Under the pieces are notes generated by a model. That model ran no database searches. It was given only the letters and a program-made list of their open reading frames with translations, and had not been told where the DNA came from. DNA of 64,000 nucleotides from Bin5 sp965207495 (lineage in GTDB: Bacteria > Chloroflexota > Anaerolineae > Caldilineales > Caldilineaceae). Below are positions 55,052-62,797 of this stretch, piece after piece (the stretch's first letter is position 1; the number at the start of each line of letters is the position of its first letter). The stretch lies in the NCBI GenBank assembly GCA_965207495.1, contig OZ242287.1, forward strand, positions 5,208,001 to 5,272,000, written 5' to 3'. The position numbers and the translations under genes are program-made.

Positions 55052-56056
55052 ATGGAAGGGCACGCATCCGAACTGACTGCGGCGATGACCTTTGATGCGA
55101 AACGGGCGATCCTGAGTAAGCGGGATATGTTCCGGCCGCTGGCTGTGCAGCGCACCGAGGGGCTGGCCGACGCGTTGCGCAGAAAGAAGGTGCGCGCGGA
55201 GACGCCGGTGCTGGTTCTGGAGCGGGACGGCGCGGCGCTGACCCTGCTCACCAGCCAGATGATCTTCCATCATGTTGCGCAGGGCGAGTGGAACGGGACA
55301 CCGATTCTCGCCACCTTCTGAGCGCCTTGCAATAGCGGCGTCAGTCTGACGCCGGTCATTGACGGGGAGACTTACACCTTTGCGACGCGGGGCCTGTATA
55401 ACGGCATGTCGTTGATGGGTGACCATCAGACCGGCTCTTATTGGGATCACGTAACGGGCGAATGTCTGCACGGTCCGCTGAAGGGGCGGCGTCTTGAACT
55501 GGCGCCGCTGCGGCATATGCAGGTGGACCAGGCGCTGGCACAGTTCCCGGATGCACGTATTGGGTGGTCGCGGCTGCCGCTGCCTTTTGGTTTGGCGACG
55601 GGCCTGATGAAGGTCTTGGTGCGACTGACCAGGGGGCGCTTTTTGCCGCCGCGTTTTGCGGGTTCGATGGGCGCGGAAGACCCGCGGCGGCCGCGCCTGG
55701 AGATGGGCTTGGGGGTCTGGACGGACAGTGTCAGCCGGTTTTATCCGCTCGGTATTCTCAAGGCGCGGGACGGCGTGTTGTTCGATGTCATCGACAATCG
55801 AAACATGCTGATCTACCTTGACCCGGCATCCGGTACGCCGACGCCGCTTTTCGCCGATGGGCAGGATGCCGAATGGGATGGCAGCGACCTGCGCATGGCC
55901 GACGGCGCGATCGTACGCAACGGCAGGCTTTACGATCCTTCGGGAGAGGAGTTGCCCACTGAACAGCCCCTGCACCTTTTTGCCCGCTGGTACGGTTTCT
56001 CGCTTACTTTTCCAGGTTGCGAAGTTTACGGGGACGCTGACGCAGTAGCCAGATAA
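55052..56056 (+). CDS. DUF3179 protein, probable selenoprotein (in-frame TGA as Sec90)
   Basis: One frame of 335 codons runs from ATG 55052 (AGGGGG at 6 bases) to the stop at 56056, interrupted only by TGA at 55319-55321. The protein reads WNGTPILATF, TGA, APCNSGVSLTPVIDG. DUF3179 proteins normally have a CxxC motif (CPLC-type) at this point, so the TGA replaces the first Cys and gives U90-x-x-C93. Downstream blocks are intact: GLYNGMSLMGDHQTGSYWDHVTGECLHGPLKG. A perfect hairpin follows the TGA at the right distance for a bacterial SECIS. A plain nonsense mutation or sequencing error is the alternative, but the fit to a redox Cys makes it less likely. Function of the family is not established; a UxxC redox site is inferred. 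Confidence 0.8.
55336..55354 (+). promoter_or_regulatory. SECIS-like hairpin downstream of the in-frame TGA
   Basis: CGGCGTCA, loop GTC, TGACGCCG: a perfect 8-bp stem starting 14 bases after the TGA, with the loop 22 bases after it. If the last A-T pair opens the loop is AGTCT, similar to the AGGUCU loop of the E. coli fdhF SECIS, with a G in its first two positions. The hairpin lies inside the coding frame, as bacterial SECIS elements do. Confidence 0.7.
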
Positions 56057-56131
56057 GGTCGGCGCAGCTGTCAACCGAAGTTTGCAGGCGCAGGCCTTGC
56101 AGGACCACACTCTTGAAGGAGAAGCCACACT

Positions 56132-56929
56132 TTGCAACTCAATCTTTCCGGCAAGACAGCCATTATCACGGGTGGCAGCGCGGGCATCGGACTTGCATGC
56201 GCGCAGGCGCTCTACGCTGAAGGCGTCAGCGTTTTGATCGCGGCGCGCGACGAAGAACGGCTGGCCCAGGGCCTCGCCGCGATCGCAGACCATGCGCCGG
56301 AAAGCAGCGCCAAGGCGCTCTCGGCAAGCGCGGACGTGAGCACGGCCGAAGGGGTCGAAGGCGCCGTCAATCGCGCGCTCTCCACGTGGGGTCACGTGGA
56401 CATCCTCATCAACAACGCCGGCTCGGCGCCGAGCGGTGACTTCTACAGCCTGGGCGACGACGCTTATCACGGGGCATGGGATTTGAAGCTGCTCGGATAT
56501 ATGCGGATGGTGCGGGCGCTGGCACCGCAGATGAAGGCGCGGCGGGAGGGACGCATCGTCAACATTGTCGGCGCGGCGGCGCACAACCCCACGCCGTCAT
56601 TTCTGGCCGGCGGCACGGCCAATGCGGCCATCATCAACTTTACAAAGGGCATATCGCAGGATCTTGCCCCCTACGGCGTGCGCATCAACGCGATCTCGCC
56701 CGGCCCGGTGAACACGGAACGGGCGCGGCAACTCGCCCGCCAGGAAGCGGCTGCGCAGGGTATTTCGGTGGAGGAGGCCAGCGCCCGCCGCATTGCCTCG
56801 GTGCCGCTGAGCCGGATGGCGGAAGCTGACGAGATCGCGGACATGGCCTTGTTCCTGGTATCGGATCGGGCGGCGAGTATTACCGGCGCAGAGGTTCTCA
56901 TTGATGGAGGGACGACCGCAAGTGTCTGA
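56132..56929 (+). CDS. Short-chain dehydrogenase/reductase lacking the Tyr-Lys pair
   Basis: 265 residues from TTG 56132, behind AAGGAG. The NAD(P)-binding TGGSAGIGLACA (13-24), the NNAG strand (94-97) and a complete SDR fold are present, ending with the usual SRMAEADEIADMALFLVSDRAASITG. Where YxxxK should stand, the sequence is LAGGTANAAIINFTKG (Gly160, Asn164), and the upstream Ser is Val-Gly. A known SDR branch has this form; its chemistry is unclear. The gene overlaps the following MFS gene by 8 bases and so is coupled to it. Confidence 0.85.
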   Translation: MQLNLSGKTAIITGGSAGIGLACAQALYAEGVSVLIAARDEERLAQGLAAIADHAPESSAKALSASADVSTAEGVEGAVNRALSTWGHVDILINNAGSAPSGDFYSLGDDAYHGAWDLKLLGYMRMVRALAPQMKARREGRIVNIVGAAAHNPTPSFLAGGTANAAIINFTKGISQDLAPYGVRINAISPGPVNTERARQLARQEAAAQGISVEEASARRIASVPLSRMAEADEIADMALFLVSDRAASITGAEVLIDGGTTASV

Positions 56930-58178
56930 TCCGCGGCGCGCCCCGGCCCCGACGGCCACAGCCCCCAGTCCTGCCGAAGGCGCGTACCGATGGTACATTC
57001 TGGTGCTGGCCGCGCTGACCCACACGCTGGTTGTGGGCATGCCGATGATGTCGCTGCCGGTCCTTTTCGACGAGATTGGCACTGAGCTTTCGCTGAACCT
57101 GGTGCAGATTGGATACGTCTGGGGCGCGGCCTCGCTGTTGGGCGTAGCCATGAGCCTGACCGGCGGCGTGATTGGCGACCGCATCGGGGCGCGGCGGATG
57201 CTGGTGATCGCGTGCCTCCTATCGGGCGTCACCGGGGCAACACGGGCGTTTGCCAGTGACTACGCCAGTCTGACGGTGACTGTTCTGGTGGCTGGTCTCT
57301 TCCCGATGGCGGCGCCGATGAACGTCCACAAGACGTGCGGCGTTTGGTTTTCGGGGAAGCGCCTGGGCATGGCGAACGGCGTGGTGTCGGCGGGCATGGC
57401 CCTGGGCTTCCTGGTCGGCTCGCTGATCAGTGCGACCTTGCTTTCGCCGCTGCTTGGGGGCTGGCGGAACGTGCTCCTATTCTACGCGATGCTGGCGCTG
57501 ATCGTCGGAACGTTGTGGGCGTTCACGAGACCCGGGCCGGATGGCGACGGTCGGGGGGCTGTGCCAGAGGACCGGCCTTCGCTGCGCGAATCATTGCTGC
57601 GCGTCGCCCGTTTGCGCAACGTGTGGCTGCTGGCGGTGGCGATGTTTGGCATCGGCGGCGCGATTCAGGGGTCGCTCGGGTACCTACCTCTCTATTTGCG
57701 CAATGAGGGTTGGGAGCCGGGCGCGGCGGACAGCGCCCTGGCCAGTTTCCATTTCGCGAGTCTGCTTTTTACAATTCCGTTTACTCTGCTGTCCGACCGG
57801 TTGGGGGTGCGCCGCCCGTTGCTGCTGGCGTCGGCATTGATGTTAATCGTTGGCTTCGGCCTCCTTTCGTTCGTACAGGGGCTCATAGTGTGGCTGGCGA
57901 TTGTTTTCGCGGGCATCACGCGAGATGGCTACATGGCGACGATGATGACACTGATCATCGAACTGCGGGGGATTGGACCTGCCTTTGCCGGGACGGCCAC
58001 CGGGTTTATCATGGCTATCTCTCGGATTGGCTCTGTGGTCGCCCCGCCGATTGGCAACAGGCTGGAAGCGATGGGCGCGGGTGTACCGTTTCTGTTCTGG
58101 ACGGCGCTGGCTTTGATGGGCTTTGCGGCGCTGACAGCAGTGCGGGAGGAGAAGGGGAGAGAAGCTGTTGATGACTAA
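56922..58178 (+). CDS. Major facilitator superfamily transporter
   Basis: 418 residues from GTG 56922, with GGAGGG 9 bases upstream; TTG 56901 is an alternative. Twelve predicted membrane helices. The MFS signature between helices 2 and 3 reads GGVIGDRIGARRMLV, and a second, weaker copy, LLSDRLGVRRPLLLASA, marks the other half. Helices 4-5 contain FPMAAPMNVHKTCGVWFSGKRLGMANGVVSAG, which resembles the oxalate/monocarboxylate and glycerol-3-phosphate type groups. Its stop-start overlap with the SDR gene suggests that the carried compound is the SDR substrate or product. Confidence 0.9.
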   Translation: MSDPRRAPAPTATAPSPAEGAYRWYILVLAALTHTLVVGMPMMSLPVLFDEIGTELSLNLVQIGYVWGAASLLGVAMSLTGGVIGDRIGARRMLVIACLLSGVTGATRAFASDYASLTVTVLVAGLFPMAAPMNVHKTCGVWFSGKRLGMANGVVSAGMALGFLVGSLISATLLSPLLGGWRNVLLFYAMLALIVGTLWAFTRPGPDGDGRGAVPEDRPSLRESLLRVARLRNVWLLAVAMFGIGGAIQGSLGYLPLYLRNEGWEPGAADSALASFHFASLLFTIPFTLLSDRLGVRRPLLLASALMLIVGFGLLSFVQGLIVWLAIVFAGITRDGYMATMMTLIIELRGIGPAFAGTATGFIMAISRIGSVVAPPIGNRLEAMGAGVPFLFWTALALMGFAALTAVREEKGREAVDD

Positions 58179-58534
58179 TGGGCAAGTGCGACGCGGGCTG
58201 ATCGTGACCGGTCGCTGGACTCAAACGATCCAATTGTCCACAACGGTGGTCTAGCCAGGGCGGGGCGTTGCGGGGGCGCAGCCCCTGCACAAGGGAGGGC
58301 CGAAGGCCCGACCGCCCAACTGCAGTGGTCAGTGATCGGTGGTCAGTGGGTGCGGCAATCAGTTGAGGATGGGTGTGAAGCGAAGTGGGGAGAGAGGCGC
58401 TTGTGCAAGTCTTAGTCGGATTCGCGATTTGACTGTGGCTGAACAGGTACTTTTTTGGTGATGACACTCGATGGTAGGCTGTACGGACTGATGCTCTGAG
58501 GAAGGATTGGGAATAAGAAATAGGGAGGCCAAGA
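58179..58534. other. Gap with a repeat copy, before the Rieske gene
   Basis: 356 bases without a gene. Copy 3 of the double-hairpin repeat comes first, then a stretch of CAGTGGTCAGTGATCGGTGG-type short repeats (58322-58350), then the Rieske gene leader. Confidence 0.6.
58242..58320. repeat. Intergenic double-hairpin repeat, copy 3
   Basis: Identical to copy 1 from GGGCGGGGCGTTGCGG through both hairpins, diverging after GGCCCGACCGCCCAA. It lies between the MFS and Rieske genes. Confidence 0.85.
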
Positions 58535-60316
58535 ATGACAACTACAGTTTCTGCTGGCGCTTTTCAGCGCATTGCAAGCGTCACCGAAGTCAAGAAGACC
58601 GGTCTGCATACGGTCCAGCTGAACGGGCACGTGATTGTGCTGGTGCATCATGAGGACGAAATCTACGCGCTCGACAACCGCTGTCCGCATATGGGCTTTC
58701 CTCTTGACAGGGGCAGCGTGCATGATGGGATTCTGACGTGCCACTGGCATCATGCCCGTTTTGATCTTTGCACGGGGGGTTCTTTTGATCTGTGGGCGGA
58801 CGACACGCCCAACTTCCCGGTGGAGGTGCGGAACGGTGATGTGTTTGTCGATGTCACGCCGCGGCAGGATCCGGTGGAGCACCAGCGCAAACGGTTGGGC
58901 GTAGGGCTGGAGCGGAATCTTTCGCTGGTTGTGGCCAAGGCGGCGATCACGATGGTGGATGAGGCCGGGGACACGCTGTCTCCGTTTGCAGCCGGCCTGG
59001 AGTTCGGGGCTCGTTACCGCATGGAGGGTTGGGGACAGGGGTTGACGATGCTTACGTGCTTCCAGAATCTCCTGCCGAGCCTGGGACGCGAGGACCGGGC
59101 GAGAGCTCTGGCGCACGGGCTGGCGGCGGTTGCGGCTGATTCGGCCGGCAGCTCGCCGCGTTTTCCTGTTACGCCGCTGCCGGACGGCAGCCCGGATCTG
59201 GCGACATTGAAGCAGTGGTTCCGCCGCTTTATTCTGGTGCGCGATGCGGAGGGTGCGGAGCGGTGCATCATCACAGCGTTGGAAGCTGGAGCCGGTCCGC
59301 AGGAGATGGCAGATATTCTGTTCAGCGCGGCGACTGATTTCCGCTATATCGATGTCGGACATCCGCTGGACTTTACCAACAAGGCATTCGAAGCGCTGGA
59401 TATCGTAGGTTGGGAGCAGGCGGAACGGGTTTTGACCAGTCTGGTGCCCGGTTATGCTTCGGCGCAGCGCATGGAGGAGTCTAACGCGTGGCGCAATCCG
59501 ATCGATCTAATCGATCTGCTGGGCGATGCGCGGGAGCAGATTCCGGTTGCCCTCGCTGCGGGCCAGGCGCTGCGCGGCACTTGGGCGGGGCGCGCCGAAC
59601 TGGTGCAGGTGTTGCTGACCGATGATCCGCACGCCATCGCCGAGGCGCTGTTAGGGGCGCTGCAAGCCGGGGCCAGCGAGGTTGAATTGGCGGCTACGGT
59701 CACCTATGCGGCGGCGCTGCGCATTGCGCGCTTCCACACGAGCAACGAGTTTGGCGACTGGGACACGGCGATGCATACGTTCACATTCTCCAACGCGGTC
59801 CATCAGGGTCTGCGCCGTCTGGAGGGGTACGGGCCGCCGGACGAGTATCAGCTGTTGCTGCGGGGCGTTTTCGACGCGGCGATGAGCATCTATCTCGACC
59901 GTTTTCTGAACATTCCGGCGGCGAGGCTGCCGGCTGCCTCCGGCACGAATGGCAAAGCGCCTGAGTTGCCGGCGCTGGCGGGGCTTCTGGACCAGCAGCA
60001 ACAAGTGAATCAGGCCGGCAATGCGGTGGGCGGCTACCTATTCGAAGGCGGCGACGCGGCCGCGCTGCGGGCAGAGCTTGGCGCGCTGCTGCTGCGGGAG
60101 GACCGCGACTTCCATACGATTCAGTGTGTGGAGGCGGCTTTCCGTCAGCATGATCTGCTGTCTGCCGACCCGGATTCACAGGAGGAGGCGGTGCTGGTGC
60201 TGGTGGCAGCGGCCCGCTACCTGGGCGCACATGCGCCGACGATGCGCGCCCAGGGCCAGACCTTTGGCATCGCCCGCCGGCTGCACCGCAATGAGAAGCT
60301 GTTTGAGGGAGAGTAG
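58535..60316 (+). CDS. Rieske [2Fe-2S] domain fused to a long helical domain
   Basis: 593 residues. Residues 10-110 are a Rieske ferredoxin domain with cluster ligands Cys50/His52 (NRCPHMG) and Cys69/His72 (LTCHWHH). The remaining 480 residues are mostly helical, with no family I can name. They include GWGQGLTMLTCFQNLLPSLG, GAGPQEMADILFSAATDFRYIDVGHPLDFTNKAFEALD, AAALRIARFHTSNEFGDWDTAMHTFTFSNAVHQGL and AVLVLVAAARYLGAHAPTMRAQGQTFGIARRL. The conserved His/Asp pairs (DVGHPLDF, RFHTSNEFGDWD, TFTFSNAVHQ) could bind metal. Soluble, single-gene unit, terminator at 60347. It is not a ring-hydroxylating oxygenase alpha subunit: the second domain does not match that fold. Confidence 0.82.
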   Translation: MTTTVSAGAFQRIASVTEVKKTGLHTVQLNGHVIVLVHHEDEIYALDNRCPHMGFPLDRGSVHDGILTCHWHHARFDLCTGGSFDLWADDTPNFPVEVRNGDVFVDVTPRQDPVEHQRKRLGVGLERNLSLVVAKAAITMVDEAGDTLSPFAAGLEFGARYRMEGWGQGLTMLTCFQNLLPSLGREDRARALAHGLAAVAADSAGSSPRFPVTPLPDGSPDLATLKQWFRRFILVRDAEGAERCIITALEAGAGPQEMADILFSAATDFRYIDVGHPLDFTNKAFEALDIVGWEQAERVLTSLVPGYASAQRMEESNAWRNPIDLIDLLGDAREQIPVALAAGQALRGTWAGRAELVQVLLTDDPHAIAEALLGALQAGASEVELAATVTYAAALRIARFHTSNEFGDWDTAMHTFTFSNAVHQGLRRLEGYGPPDEYQLLLRGVFDAAMSIYLDRFLNIPAARLPAASGTNGKAPELPALAGLLDQQQQVNQAGNAVGGYLFEGGDAAALRAELGALLLREDRDFHTIQCVEAAFRQHDLLSADPDSQEEAVLVLVAAARYLGAHAPTMRAQGQTFGIARRLHRNEKLFEGE

Positions 60317-60346
60317 AGCTCACTACAGAGCGGTGAGGATGTTGGG

Positions 60347-60377
60347 AAGAGAGGCAGTTAGCCTCTCTTCTATTTTT
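60347..60377 (+). terminator. Rho-independent terminator after the Rieske gene
   Basis: AAGAGAGGC, a 5-base loop, GCCTCTCTT, then CTATTTTT: a perfect 9-bp stem. Confidence 0.9.
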
Positions 60378-60426
60378 GTAGGGCTGAAGCCGCGGGTTGC
60401 GTGCCGCCACCGTTTGGGAGGAATGC

Positions 60427-60708
60427 GTGACAGAAAAGATCATGACGCTTCATCCGGCTGGAAAGCAGGGCGTCAATATCGATAAGGGCAAGTATGACAT
60501 GGTCCGAAAGGCGATTGAGGAGACGCTGCAGGCGCAGCCGGGGATCACATTCAGCGGACTGACGGACGCGGTGGGCGAGCGGATTGGCGATGTCTTTGAT
60601 GGCTCGGTCGGTTGGTATGTGGTATCGGTCAAGCTCGATCTGGAGGCACGGGGCGTGTTGGAGCGGGTAGATGGCCGAAGTCCGCAGCGGTTGCGGCTGG
60701 TGGAATAG
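60427..60708 (+). CDS. Small DUF6958-like winged-helix protein
   Basis: 93 residues from GTG 60427, with GGGAGG 8 bases before. The pattern MTLHPAGKQGVNIDKGKYDMVRKAI, then FSGLTDAVGERIGDVFDGSVGWYVVSVKLDLEARGVLERV, matches a small widespread family (DUF6958, by memory) that folds as a winged helix and may bind nucleic acid. No other motif. The family has no assigned function. Confidence 0.75.
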   Translation: MTEKIMTLHPAGKQGVNIDKGKYDMVRKAIEETLQAQPGITFSGLTDAVGERIGDVFDGSVGWYVVSVKLDLEARGVLERVDGRSPQRLRLVE

Positions 60709-60790
60709 GTAGTCGCGGTGCGAATTGTTGAGAGATCTTTATTAGGATCACTATGTCAGCGCTGCGCATCTGTGAGAAGGACGGGTATGG

Positions 60791-61201
60791 ATGACGACTC
60801 TAACGTTAGAGGTCTCGGATTCTCTTCTCACACGCGCCCACGAAGCGGCCGAGGCGCTAAATCGCCCTTTAGAGGATGTGCTGGTAGGGGCATTGGCGGT
60901 CGGCTTACCCGATGTACATGATTCCCCTGCCTCGGTACGCAGTGAATTGCTGAAGATGACTTTTCTCGACGAAGAATTACTTTGGCAGATTGCAAAGGAT
61001 GAAATTGCATCCGCCGAACGGCAGGAGCTTCAGATGCTCCTTGACGTGCAGCGACGCCCCCTTTTCCCGCAGGAACAGATGCGTCTCCAGGAATTGCGGG
61101 AAAGTTACGAAAAGGCAATGCTACGAAAAGCGCGCGCCTATGCGCTACTGAGTTTGCGTAGCGGTCAGCCGCTTCTGGCTGCTCTAGACATGACTGATTA
61201 G
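60791..61201 (+). CDS. Unknown small protein with RHH-like N-terminus
   Basis: 136 residues. The opening TTLTLEVSDSLLTRAHEAAEALNRPLEDVLVGALAVGL resembles a ribbon-helix-helix or an antitoxin-type strand-helix-helix. The rest is a long helix with many charged residues (QEQMRLQELRESYEKAMLRKARAYALLSLRSG). GAAGGA lies about 13 bases before the ATG. Common in cyanobacteria and Chloroflexota next to small toxins, but no partner is adjacent here. No function assigned. Confidence 0.65.
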   Translation: MTTLTLEVSDSLLTRAHEAAEALNRPLEDVLVGALAVGLPDVHDSPASVRSELLKMTFLDEELLWQIAKDEIASAERQELQMLLDVQRRPLFPQEQMRLQELRESYEKAMLRKARAYALLSLRSGQPLLAALDMTD

Positions 61202-61348
61202 CCAGAAGGCACTGGATACTGGCAGGATGGCACCCACCCCAGATGGATTGATAGATCTCCGGCGCGCCTTTCAAAGTCATGGATCTTTTCGGACGTTGTA
61301 TTGCAGCTATCCAAGCGGCCTATACCAGGCTGGCGCTTAGACTAACCA

Positions 61349-62764
61349 ATGCCAATTTATGATGCCGTGGTTGTCGGGGCCGGGCCCAATGGGTTGGCGG
61401 CCGCGATTACTTTCGCTCGCGCTGGGCACTCGGTCCTCGTTATCGAGGGCAGGGGCACGATCGGTGGGGGGAATCGGACTGCCGAACTAACATTGCCTGG
61501 CTTCCGGCACGACGTGTGCGCGGCGGTCCATCCTCTGGTAGTGGGCTCGCCCTTTCTGCGCAGTTTGCCGCTGGAGCGTTACGGAGTCGAATGGGTTGAG
61601 CCGGAGATTGCGGCGGCGCACCCGTTGGATGACGGCACGGCGGTCGGGCTCTATCGTTCATTGGCACAGACAGCGGCGTCTCTTGGTGGGGATGGCCAGA
61701 GTTGGACGCGGCTGATTGGCCCGTCGGCGGCTGACTGGGACAAACTGGCGCCGATGGTGCTGGGGCCGCATCCTGTGGGCGTTGATCTGCCGGCACTGAT
61801 TCGCTTCGGCATGGCCGCGGCCATGCCCGCTCATCTTCTTGCGCGTTTGTGTTTCCGTGAAGAACGAGCTAGGGCTCTGTTCGCCGGGCTAACGGCCCAC
61901 TCCTTTCTCAGTTTTCGCCAACCGTTTACTTCGGCCTTTGGGATGCTGCTGGGGATTCTGGCTCACGCGGTTGGGTGGCCCTTCCCGCGCGGGGGGGCGC
62001 AGGCCATAACCGATGCGATGGGCGCGTATTTGCGCGCTCTGGGCGGCGATATCGTAGCAGGCTGGCAGGTGCAGTCGCTGGATGAGCTGCCTGCGAGCCG
62101 GGCCGTTCTGTTGGATGTGACGCCCAGGCAAGTATTGCGGTTGGCGGGGACGCGGCTGCCGGCCGCCTACCGGCGCAGACTAGAGAGATTCCGTTATGGT
62201 CCGGGTGTGTTTAAGGTGGACTATGCGTTGAGCGAGCCTGTGCCGTGGCGTGCGCAGGTATGCCACCGCGCGGGCACAGTACATCTGGGAGGCACGCTGG
62301 CGGAGATCGCGGCCTCGGAAGAGGCGACGAGCGGCGGGCGCATTGCGGAGCGGCCCTATGTGCTGGTTGCGCAGCACAGCCTGTTTGACAGGACGCGTGC
62401 GCCGGCGGGCAAGCATACGTTGTGGGCCTATTGCCATACGCCCCATGCCTCGACCACCGACATGACGGCAGCGATCGAAGCGCAGATCGAACGGTTCGCC
62501 CCCGGTTTTCGGGACACGGTTCTGGCGCGATCGGTTATCAACAACGCCGACTACGAACGCTACAACCCCAACTATGTGGGCGGCGACATCAACAGCGGCG
62601 TACAGGACTTTCGCCAGCTCTGGACGCGGCCGCTGCTGCGGTTTCCCCCGTACAGCACTCCGGTGGCCGGACTGTACCTCTGTTCCGCTTCCACGCCGCC
62701 CGGTGGCGGCGTCCACGGTATGTGCGGATTCAACGCAGCCCGCGCGGCGCTAAGACGGCTTTAG
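61349..62764 (+). CDS. FAD-dependent oxidoreductase, phytoene-desaturase-like
   Basis: 471 residues. The N-terminal dinucleotide fold has VVVGAGPNGLAAAITFARAGHSVLVIEG (GxGxxG at 10-15) and the IGGGNRTAELTLPGFRHDVCAAVHPL block of the CrtI/retinol saturase group. The C-terminus shows GLYLCSASTPPGGGVHGMCGFNAARAAL, the second FAD contact. Members remove hydrogens from polyprenyl or other unsaturated substrates. No carotenoid genes are adjacent, so its substrate is open. No obvious ribosome site near the ATG. Confidence 0.9.
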   Translation: MPIYDAVVVGAGPNGLAAAITFARAGHSVLVIEGRGTIGGGNRTAELTLPGFRHDVCAAVHPLVVGSPFLRSLPLERYGVEWVEPEIAAAHPLDDGTAVGLYRSLAQTAASLGGDGQSWTRLIGPSAADWDKLAPMVLGPHPVGVDLPALIRFGMAAAMPAHLLARLCFREERARALFAGLTAHSFLSFRQPFTSAFGMLLGILAHAVGWPFPRGGAQAITDAMGAYLRALGGDIVAGWQVQSLDELPASRAVLLDVTPRQVLRLAGTRLPAAYRRRLERFRYGPGVFKVDYALSEPVPWRAQVCHRAGTVHLGGTLAEIAASEEATSGGRIAERPYVLVAQHSLFDRTRAPAGKHTLWAYCHTPHASTTDMTAAIEAQIERFAPGFRDTVLARSVINNADYERYNPNYVGGDINSGVQDFRQLWTRPLLRFPPYSTPVAGLYLCSASTPPGGGVHGMCGFNAARAALRRL

Positions 62765-62797
62765 GGTGGACGGCGGTCTTGCCTATTGACGCGCCGT

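Noticed and set aside
55028..55321. Reading 55028-55321 and 55406-56056 as two separate genes
   Set aside because: They share one frame, split only by TGA, and together make one complete DUF3179 protein.
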